From NCBI GenBank assembly GCA_964449295.1, contig CAYUZN010000104.1:1-6649 (forward strand): DNA of 6,649 nt. Direction: 5' to 3'. A program made the position numbers and the translations under genes. How positions within the stretch are numbered: the first letter of the stretch is position 1; the number at the start of each line of letters is the position of its first letter. The notes under the pieces are model-generated. The model made no database searches. It was given only the letters and a program-made list of their open reading frames with translations, and had not been told where the DNA came from. Source of the stretch: CANJJB01 sp964449295 (GTDB lineage: Bacteria > Chlamydiota > Chlamydiia > Chlamydiales > Rhabdochlamydiaceae). Below are positions 1 to 6,524 of the stretch, in pieces.

Positions 1-80
1 ACCTCGCTAAATCTGTCACCGTCGAATAGAACCTCTTCATTATCAACAAGATAAGAAACTTAATTAAACATTAACAATTC

Positions 81-109
81 TTGAACAAATAACAAATAAA
101 TGATATAAT
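81..109 (+). promoter_or_regulatory. sigma70/sigma66-type promoter of the OTU protease gene
   Basis: A -35 box TTGAAC (81-86) and a perfect -10 box TATAAT (104-109) are separated by exactly 17 bases, the optimal spacing for a housekeeping sigma factor. Transcription would start near base 116, leaving a leader of about 45 bases before the ATG at 162. The -10 box sits on the junction of two tandem AATGATAT octamers. The hexamers and spacing are read directly from the sequence; activity is inferred. Confidence 0.75.
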
Positions 110-129
110 GATATTTATAAAAATGATAT
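99..129 (+). repeat. three direct copies of AATGATAT over the promoter
   Basis: The octamer AATGATAT occurs at 99-106 and 107-114, head to tail without a gap, and again at 122-129 after 7 bases. The first two copies contain the -10 box, and the third lies just past the expected transcription start. Spaced direct repeats in this position could be an operator. In such A+T-rich DNA they may equally be a chance or slippage product. Confidence 0.5.
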
Positions 130-161
130 TAGTCATTAATAAACATAAATGGATGTAACTT

Positions 162-1496
162 ATGGATCCTGTACATAGCTATCAATCTTTTTCTCCTTCA
201 GGCCATCCCCAGGATTCTTCTGCAGGGATTTTGTATAGATTAGCCCTCAAAGTAAACAATGTTTGGCAAAGCACAAAAACCTACTTCACTCATAAGTCAA
301 CCTCAGCTATTAACGAAGCACTACAAAATGCTCGCCCAATCGCTCCTAATAGTTCTAGTGACAGTACAGAACCTAGTCTATCAGAAACAGAAGGACCTGT
401 TCTAGCTTTTGAGGAGGGTGACACTGATAACGATGAACCAGTAGCTGCAACTACAGAAACAGCATCTGAAACATCACGGCCAGTAGCTCCCACTAACCAA
501 GCTGAAATCAATGGCGTTCTCATGGAATTTACCGTCACTATCAATGGAAAAACCATCCCCTTAGATCAAGCGATGATCAAAGAATTGCTTCCTCTCTTCG
601 AAAGACTGGCTCAAGATAAAAAAGAAACTCTCACAACAGGCTTTACATGTGCTATCGACTTAAACGACCCCAAAAATGTTCACATCTTTCAAAATGGCAC
701 AGAACTCTTTAAAAAATCTTGCCCAAAACTTCTTAGAGAAGCCTCTCTTCGAAACAATATCGAACAATTTATCAAAATAGTTAAACTATATGAAAAAGGC
801 GACTTAAACATAGAACCCGAAGAAACAGAAGATACTGAAGAGACAAACACACCTCAAGAACGACAACCCAGATGGATCGAAGATGTGGATGGAGATGGCG
901 ACTGCTTACTTTTGGCTGCTCTAATGCACATATCTGGAAGAAAATTTAAAGGACCAGCAGCTCAACGAGCTGCAGATGATTTAAGAGTACAGATTGCAAC
1001 GAAAGCTCAACAAGAAGAAGATGTTGATGCACAAATCGCTATTATAGAAGATATAAAAGAAGCTAGAGAGTTTGTGCGCGTAAAAGAGCAAACAGAAGGA
1101 ACAAATTTATCTGCAACGCATCCTTATAACCATCTCTTTACAGAAGAAATGAATGGGTTATTTGACTTAGATATTGTTCATTGGCAGCCATCAATAGGAG
1201 TAGCTTATAGTAATTATCTTTTAGATCCTTTAGAAAAAGCTTATTTAGGTGCATATGCCATTCATTTTTTGAATACGACTGAAGCGTCTCGATTAAAAAA
1301 ATATTGTATTGTACAGAAAGGTCCAGATGGTACTTATATACCTGTTGATGGCTTTGGAGATTTTTCTCGAAATTCCCCTATAGAGAAAATGGCAATACTC
1401 TTACGAGATGGCAATCACTATCAATATGTCGATTCTGAAGACACAGATTTCCAAGCAGCTCTTCGAAGAGGCCTTGAAAATAATCGCCGAGTTTAA
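162..1496 (+). CDS. OTU-family cysteine protease, probable secreted deubiquitinase effector
   Basis: This 444-residue protein carries a C-terminal OTU domain (about residues 238-425). The nucleophile motif DGDCLLLAAL gives Asp245 and catalytic Cys248, and the closing motif GNHYQYV gives catalytic His419. OTU enzymes cleave ubiquitin from modified proteins, and in intracellular bacteria they are exported to act in the host cell. The first 25 residues are polar and rich in Ser, Gln, Pro and His with no hydrophobic signal peptide, which fits type III secretion but does not prove it. Residues 62-115 are Ser/Thr/Glu/Asp-rich and probably disordered. Residues 117-217 form a predicted alpha/beta module followed by an acidic linker (218-234). 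The ATG at 162 has only a weak GGATG upstream (151-155), but it lies about 45 bases after a strong promoter and no better in-frame start is seen. The A+T content rises sharply in the second half of the OTU domain. Substrate and linkage preference cannot be read from the sequence. Confidence 0.85.
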   Translation: MDPVHSYQSFSPSGHPQDSSAGILYRLALKVNNVWQSTKTYFTHKSTSAINEALQNARPIAPNSSSDSTEPSLSETEGPVLAFEEGDTDNDEPVAATTETASETSRPVAPTNQAEINGVLMEFTVTINGKTIPLDQAMIKELLPLFERLAQDKKETLTTGFTCAIDLNDPKNVHIFQNGTELFKKSCPKLLREASLRNNIEQFIKIVKLYEKGDLNIEPEETEDTEETNTPQERQPRWIEDVDGDGDCLLLAALMHISGRKFKGPAAQRAADDLRVQIATKAQQEEDVDAQIAIIEDIKEAREFVRVKEQTEGTNLSATHPYNHLFTEEMNGLFDLDIVHWQPSIGVAYSNYLLDPLEKAYLGAYAIHFLNTTEASRLKKYCIVQKGPDGTYIPVDGFGDFSRNSPIEKMAILLRDGNHYQYVDSEDTDFQAALRRGLENNRRV

Positions 1497-1547
1497 AATA
1501 ACTTAGCAAATCCTCCACAAAAATACATCTGAATGTTATTCTAATTT

Positions 1548-1554
1548 AAAGAGG
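1548..1554 (+). promoter_or_regulatory. strong Shine-Dalgarno site that sets a GTG start
   Basis: AAAGAGG at 1548-1554 lies 6 bases before the GTG at 1561-1563. This near-consensus site at good spacing is the main reason for accepting the non-ATG start of the large envelope gene. The 64-base gap after the OTU gene shows no convincing hairpin terminator or -35/-10 pair, so read-through from the OTU promoter is possible. Confidence 0.8.
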
Positions 1555-1560
1555 TAAAAG

Positions 1561-4500
1561 GTGAAAACTCTCTTTAAATTTATTTTTGGACTGGCATGCT
1601 TAGGCTTGCTGTGTCTAGTTATAGCTCCCTTTGTGCTCTCTCAAGAGTGGGGGAAAAATGCATTCCTACGCTCTGTTAATTATTTTTCTAAAAACTCACT
1701 CACTATCGACAAACTCTCTTTAAGTTGGACACATGGACAACACATTGAAGGGATTCAATGGAAAGATCCTCGAAAAGAAACATCATTTTCCTGCACGCAG
1801 ATAACAACAGATGCTCCTCTAACCAAGATCTTATTTGCACATGATATGGGAGAGATGGTTGTGCAATCTCCTCAGCTAACGCTATCTGCTAGTAAAACGG
1901 TTAAGCAGTCGACTCTTCAACCAGTAGGATTTGTGAATACAACACCTCCTTTAGCAGACAGTCTTAATACACCCACTTTAGCCTACCACCCTTTATTTAG
2001 ACCCCAGTTTAATTGGATCAAATACCAAGGCAGTTTAACTCTTAAGCAAGGAGAGATGCTCTTTCTCTATCCTAATGCTCATAACTTAAAATTTGAGAAT
2101 TTAGATCTTCAGTTAAAGAGAGAGCAAAAAGACGCGCTTCATATTGAAGCAAACTGTCAAATCACAGAAAAAGATGTTGTGGGCACATTCAACATGACAG
2201 GTGCTATCACGCACATTGAAACCCCTGATCAAGACATCTCTATTCAGTCAAAATTGCTCAACTTTCCTATTCGCAGCATCGATCAAATTGCAGCTTTATT
2301 TGAGCCTCACTTAGAAGGTTTTTTTATCGATCTCATCGGAGAGTCTCTTTCTGCTGACCTAAAACTTGTAAGCTCTGCGAAAGAACTCTCACTTGACATC
2401 GATGCGAATTCCTCTCAGTTTTCTGCCTACGCACGCACAGAGGCTGAAAGCGGCACCATCTCTCTTCATTCCCCCGCTCTTTTTACATGGAACCTCACAC
2501 CTACCGTTTTAAAGAAATTGACGGGTGTTGAGACAGCGCACGATGTGACAGCTCTTGTTAAAATCAACAAATTAACGCTTCCTCTTGCCGATCAAAAAGC
2601 CTTTAGCTTTCAAGCAGAGCTGAGAACATCTGAAGTACAGAACCCTAGCTTCACAATTGATCCCATGGTGATCTCTGTATCAACCGAAAATTTTCATGAG
2701 AAAACCTTCAAAGCCAGCTTAAGCTCTCCGCAGGTAAGTTGTGAAGAGGCTCTCTTTTCTTGGAACAAAGATTTCAAGCTCCTCAAACCAGCGACTCTCT
2801 CTGGTAGTCTTGCAGGTACCATCGAAAAGCTATCTATCCCGTCAGACTTAGAAAATCTCGCTATTCAAGCAGATCTCACCGTCACTCTCCCTCAAATGAC
2901 AGAGCCTTTGCAGACCGTAGTGCAGTGCAGTTCAATTCAAGAAATTTCTTTAATTTTCAAGAATAAACATTTTGCCACATCCATCTTAGGAAAATTAAAC
3001 CGGAAAGATCAGACGTTCGTTATCAAAAATCCGACAGAGTTGACCTACCATTTAGATAAGTCTAACATTTATGCAATCATCGACCCTTGTGCTATTCCTT
3101 TGACGCTGGCTGAAATCAAAAAGCTTAAATTAAGCGGCACAGGACACGCAGACACCATTGTTATCAAAGAGCACTCTGTCAAAGATCTTAACTTTTCTTT
3201 TCAGGGGCAAGGAAGCCGTGAGACACTTCACGTGCAAGCCTCTGGATCTATTGATAACGCTCCGTTTGACTGTGACATAGAGACTCATCAGTGGCTACCA
3301 AAAACAGTGGTTCATGTTAAAGCCAAAGCAACAGATTTATCCGCCAGTTTTATCGCATCTTATTTGCCTAAAGAAAGTCCGTTCATAGATATTTTAGGAG
3401 AGACTCTCACATTTGAAGTTGAAGCTTCAAGTTCTGATAGTGAACAAACGCTGTGGGTTAAAACAAACAGTCCCCATTTAAAGTGCGATTTAAGCCTCAA
3501 ACAAGAAGAGAACACTCTTAAGCTTGTCAAACCAGCACACCTATCTCTTGAACTCACAGGTAAAGCTTATGCAGCTTTAGCAGCCTCTCAAGCTTTTGAC
3601 ATGGTAGATAAAGCGATCATCGACTGCCACTTCTCAGAACTCTCTCTTCCTATCACGCTAGGGAAAAATCGCATTCCTTCTCTTGTGTATGATATCAGAA
3701 AAGCGCAGCTGCAGGGAGATGTGCTCATTGACAAACTCTCATTTACCAGTCAAGGCTCTCAGGAGAGCACAACTCTTAACCACCTTAAAGTGCACTTAAG
3801 TCAACCTTCACAAAAATCACCTCTAGCTTTTCAGCTGAGCTCTTCAGTAGGAGAGCAGGGTATTTTATCAATTCAAGGCTCGTTTGATCACCTCACATCT
3901 GCTTTATCATTAAACGGCAACGTTCAGCAATTTCCCACGAAAGCTTGTGAATTTTTAACAGCGTCAAAATTTCCTCTAACGACCATTTTTGGTGACTCTA
4001 TCAATTTAACGGCAACGGCTAAAATTCAAGACAATTCAGGGCCTATTAAGATCTCACTTCTTTCACCACACACACGAGTCTCGTGCGATGGAGTTGTGAC
4101 TAAAGGCGTTCTTACTCTCAATGACACCATCTATGCTCAAATGACACTCACACAAGAGATCAGTAGGCTTCTTCTCAAAGATATTAATCCTCTGTCTAGT
4201 TCAATTGTGCACGCAGAGTCTCCGCTAACTTTAGAAATTCCTAAAGAGGATGTCTCAATTCCTCTATCTTCTCTCAAGATGGCAAACATTCCTCATGCCA
4301 AAATCGAACTTGGCAAAATTCTCTGTGAAAATAAAGGCAACCTATCTTCCCTTCTTGGCATCCTAAAATCCTCTTCTTCTAAAGATAAACAGCTCTCTAC
4401 GTGGTTTTCACCGATTGCTCTTTCACTCAAAGACGGCGTGCTCACATCAGATAGAACTGACATCTTAATCGCAGATGCGTATCAAATTTGTAGCTGGGGA

Positions 4501-4947
4501 ACAATTGATCTTATGAAAGACACTGTAGATCTCACCTTAGGGCTGACATCGAGCTGCCTTAAAAAAGCTTTCCATATTAAGAATCTGCCAGAGGCCTACG
4601 TACTTCAAATCCCTATGACAGGGCCTACCAACGATGTGCAGGTTGATACTGGTGTGGCTACAACTAAGATAGCAGCTCTTCTGCTCTGGGAGCAAAAAGC
4701 AGCTCTGGGAGATCGTGTGGGTGGCTCTGCGGGAGACCTTCTAGGAGGCTTTTTGAATAAGATCGGCCCCGTCCCAGGTGCAGACAATAAAGCACCCCCT
4801 GCTCATCATCCCCTTCCTTGGGAAAACACCAAAGGAGATCTCTCAAGTACAGCCCCAGAGCCTGGCACTGATGCCATCAAGACGAAAAAGAAACACTTCA
4901 AGCCCCATGAAAAGCCGATTAAGCAGATTTTGAAAATGGTGCGTTAA
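1561..4947 (+). CDS. AsmA/TamB-like envelope protein, single N-terminal membrane anchor
   Basis: This 1,128-residue protein begins with a short basic stretch and one hydrophobic segment (residues about 4-26), so it is probably anchored in the inner membrane with its body in the periplasm. Next comes an AsmA-type N-terminal signature, with LSLSW at 52-56 and HIEGIQW at 61-67. The body is beta-rich with alternating hydrophobic residues and diverged internal repeats (about 155-360, 519-720 and 712-919). The C-terminal block matches the AsmA pattern: GTIDL at 980-984, then a strand ending in PMTGPTNDVQV (1018-1028). A Pro-rich, basic tail (about 1070-1128) ends the protein. AsmA, TamB and YhdP relatives are thought to form hydrophobic grooves that move phospholipids or assist outer-membrane assembly; that role here is inferred from the family. 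The GTG start is supported by AAAGAGG and by the anchor that follows at once. It follows the OTU gene by 64 bases and converges on the F-box gene. Confidence 0.8.
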   Translation: MKTLFKFIFGLACLGLLCLVIAPFVLSQEWGKNAFLRSVNYFSKNSLTIDKLSLSWTHGQHIEGIQWKDPRKETSFSCTQITTDAPLTKILFAHDMGEMVVQSPQLTLSASKTVKQSTLQPVGFVNTTPPLADSLNTPTLAYHPLFRPQFNWIKYQGSLTLKQGEMLFLYPNAHNLKFENLDLQLKREQKDALHIEANCQITEKDVVGTFNMTGAITHIETPDQDISIQSKLLNFPIRSIDQIAALFEPHLEGFFIDLIGESLSADLKLVSSAKELSLDIDANSSQFSAYARTEAESGTISLHSPALFTWNLTPTVLKKLTGVETAHDVTALVKINKLTLPLADQKAFSFQAELRTSEVQNPSFTIDPMVISVSTENFHEKTFKASLSSPQVSCEEALFSWNKDFKLLKPATLSGSLAGTIEKLSIPSDLENLAIQADLTVTLPQMTEPLQTVVQCSSIQEISLIFKNKHFATSILGKLNRKDQTFVIKNPTELTYHLDKSNIYAIIDPCAIPLTLAEIKKLKLSGTGHADTIVIKEHSVKDLNFSFQGQGSRETLHVQASGSIDNAPFDCDIETHQWLPKTVVHVKAKATDLSASFIASYLPKESPFIDILGETLTFEVEASSSDSEQTLWVKTNSPHLKCDLSLKQEENTLKLVKPAHLSLELTGKAYAALAASQAFDMVDKAIIDCHFSELSLPITLGKNRIPSLVYDIRKAQLQGDVLIDKLSFTSQGSQESTTLNHLKVHLSQPSQKSPLAFQLSSSVGEQGILSIQGSFDHLTSALSLNGNVQQFPTKACEFLTASKFPLTTIFGDSINLTATAKIQDNSGPIKISLLSPHTRVSCDGVVTKGVLTLNDTIYAQMTLTQEISRLLLKDINPLSSSIVHAESPLTLEIPKEDVSIPLSSLKMANIPHAKIELGKILCENKGNLSSLLGILKSSSSKDKQLSTWFSPIALSLKDGVLTSDRTDILIADAYQICSWGTIDLMKDTVDLTLGLTSSCLKKAFHIKNLPEAYVLQIPMTGPTNDVQVDTGVATTKIAALLLWEQKAALGDRVGGSAGDLLGGFLNKIGPVPGADNKAPPAHHPLPWENTKGDLSSTAPEPGTDAIKTKKKHFKPHEKPIKQILKMVR

Positions 4948-6524
4948 GGAGTAGCAAACCCGCCATCATCCTCGTATAAAGCAGCACCACGCGCCTGGCT
5001 TGTTCGAAGTTTTCTTGATAGCTTGAAAGGCTCAAGACCTATGCATTCCGATGGAGATAATTTGCTCTCACAATGATTAATGAATTGATCAATCTCAGCC
5101 TCATCTCTTACATATCTGTGACATTGGTAGAGCTCTTTTATAAACGCTACATAGTGATCACGATAAGTTGAAAAAACAGACGTTGCTATTTCTAAACTCA
5201 TCGGATGGTTAGGAAAATGTATACAAAGTTTGGCAAGCTTTTTTATTTTTTGAAATTTATCTACCCCCTTATTTACCATGGGCAGTAGTGCAGTAAGATA
5301 ATCGTCTGTAGGCAAGATATTTTCCAATAATTGTGTTAAAAATAGCTCCGTTATTTCTGGAAAGTTTTCCAACCGATTGTTTTCTTGTAATCTACTTAGA
5401 TTGTCAATAAGCGTACGATAGAATGGCGTCAATTGCTTAGCTATTTTTATTAGAAAGCCTGCATACAGATCAGCTCTAGAGTCTTCCCTCTCGTAGAATT
5501 CTCTGTCTAAGTCTAAAAGAAATTGCTGTGTGTTTATTGTTGAAAACAGTTCCCTCCAATCAGAATCGGAAGTTGGTTCCCTGAACGCTTTGGCCTTAAG
5601 ACGTGCAATTCTATGTGGTTCTAATTTGCGATTGATTTGGTTAAATAACACATCTTTTATTATTTTCTCTCTTTTTGGCAATTTTATGAAGCTGATGCTA
5701 TCTTCCTGCACTGATCTCTCTATTTTTTCTAGTTCAGCCTCATCACCTTCTTTTAAAGCGTTACAAGATTTAAAAAAACCTATGCATTTTTGCCAATTTC
5801 CTGAAAGCAATAAAGCACAATCTGGGCTGAATAATTCAATCAGATTCCAAGCCTTATCCCAGTCGTTAGTCATTAAATGCTGAGCAAATAAATACTCATA
5901 AAAAAACTTGTAGGCATCCACTCCGTGCTTCAAAGCTTCACGCTTAGCTGCACGTAATTTCTCTTTTGATTCGGTTGTTAAATCCTCTTTAGTTAAATGT
6001 ATATTTACAAATTGAGCATATAAAGAAACTAGATTTGTTAAAAAGAAAGCAGCCGAGTTATCAGAGCACTTAACACCCTCTGCTCTCCTCTCATCAGCTC
6101 CTGCTGCTGCATACATTTTTAATGTATAGTCAGGGAAAGTTCTTTTAATGTTTAACATGTGCAACATGGCAGAAAGCACTTTCATGGGAGTCGTTTGCCT
6201 GCCGCTTTCTGATAAGACTGCGATGTTGAATGGTAATACAACGTGTCCTGATTTCACAGGATCACCTGTGAGAGTATAATCCAAAGTCATTATATTTGTT
6301 GCTGGGTCATAAGTCATCCTTCCGCCAAGTCTCTCTTCTAGTCTCAATTGCTCTCTTTGCAAATCAGTCTGAAGATGATTGATCATCATGGCACCTAAAG
6401 ACCTTAAGCAACTATCCACAATCTCTTGCCAACGTCTATTCACACACCTAAGAGCTCTTAAGTCACCTGTTGATAGAAGAGGCGCCATCCGCACTATAAA
6501 AACATTTTCATCTACTGCATTCAT
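4944..6524 (-). CDS. F-box domain protein, candidate ubiquitin-ligase adaptor effector
   Basis: The 526-residue product opens with an F-box-like motif at about residues 13-40. The core LSTGDLRALRCVNRRW (17-32) has the typical Asp-Leu pair, the hydrophobic spacing and the Arg-Trp that contact SKP1; the usual opening Leu-Pro is missing. F-box proteins bridge SKP1-Cullin1 ubiquitin ligases to a target, and bacterial versions act inside the host cell. The rest is mainly helical by composition, with an amphipathic charged helix at 50-67 and many Phe/Leu/Tyr-rich helices from 156 to 470. I recognise no leucine-rich, ankyrin or other standard target-binding repeat, so the partner is unknown. There is no signal peptide or membrane segment. 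The ATG at 6522-6524 is preferred over Met13 because Met13 would remove residues just before the F-box. Its ribosome site is poor (GGGCG at 6531-6535 on this strand). The gene stands alone on this strand, and its stop overlaps that of the convergent envelope gene. Confidence 0.75.
   Translation of the reverse strand: MNAVDENVFIVRMAPLLSTGDLRALRCVNRRWQEIVDSCLRSLGAMMINHLQTDLQREQLRLEERLGGRMTYDPATNIMTLDYTLTGDPVKSGHVVLPFNIAVLSESGRQTTPMKVLSAMLHMLNIKRTFPDYTLKMYAAAGADERRAEGVKCSDNSAAFFLTNLVSLYAQFVNIHLTKEDLTTESKEKLRAAKREALKHGVDAYKFFYEYLFAQHLMTNDWDKAWNLIELFSPDCALLLSGNWQKCIGFFKSCNALKEGDEAELEKIERSVQEDSISFIKLPKREKIIKDVLFNQINRKLEPHRIARLKAKAFREPTSDSDWRELFSTINTQQFLLDLDREFYEREDSRADLYAGFLIKIAKQLTPFYRTLIDNLSRLQENNRLENFPEITELFLTQLLENILPTDDYLTALLPMVNKGVDKFQKIKKLAKLCIHFPNHPMSLEIATSVFSTYRDHYVAFIKELYQCHRYVRDEAEIDQFINHCESKLSPSECIGLEPFKLSRKLRTSQARGAALYEDDGGFATP

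Larger units (their letters stand above)
1..161. other. A+T-rich leader region upstream of the OTU gene
   Basis: No gene can be supported here. The first 55 or so bases are less A+T-rich than the rest and may be the end of a neighbouring gene: the + strand is open up to a stop at 27-29 in one frame and to a stop at 52-54 in another. The fragment is too short to identify. From about base 56 onward the sequence is strongly A+T-rich and holds the palindrome TTAATTAA at 60-67, the promoter at 81-109 and a short set of direct repeats. I see no tRNA-like or terminator-like hairpin. Confidence 0.6.

Noticed and set aside
1..40. Possible start of a leftward gene, ATG at 40-38 followed by codons for KRFYSTVTDLAR
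   Set aside because: Only 13 codons are in the window, there is no ribosome binding site upstream of the ATG, and the + strand also has short open frames here. It cannot be distinguished from chance.
290..556. Open frame of 88 codons on the minus strand
   Set aside because: It lies wholly inside the OTU gene, has a low-complexity Ser/Val product that mirrors the opposite strand, and has no promoter or ribosome site of its own.
1459..1470. Perfect 12-base palindrome CTCTTCGAAGAG near the end of the OTU gene, as a possible terminator hairpin
   Set aside because: It lies inside the coding region, would give only a short stem and is not followed by a run of T.
1497..1547. Possible separate promoter for the AsmA/TamB-like gene in the 64-base gap
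   Set aside because: Candidate -10-like strings around 1534-1542 have no -35 partner at suitable spacing, so I do not claim one.
3360..3557. Open frame of 65 codons on the minus strand
   Set aside because: It is contained in the AsmA/TamB-like gene and shows no family resemblance.
4605..4846. Two overlapping minus-strand open frames of 60 codons
   Set aside because: Both lie inside the C-terminal part of the AsmA/TamB-like gene, whose reading frame shows the recognisable AsmA C-terminal pattern.
5530..5883. Open frame of 117 codons on the plus strand
   Set aside because: It is antisense to the F-box gene, has a Ser/Leu-rich product with no recognisable domain, and lacks a ribosome binding site.
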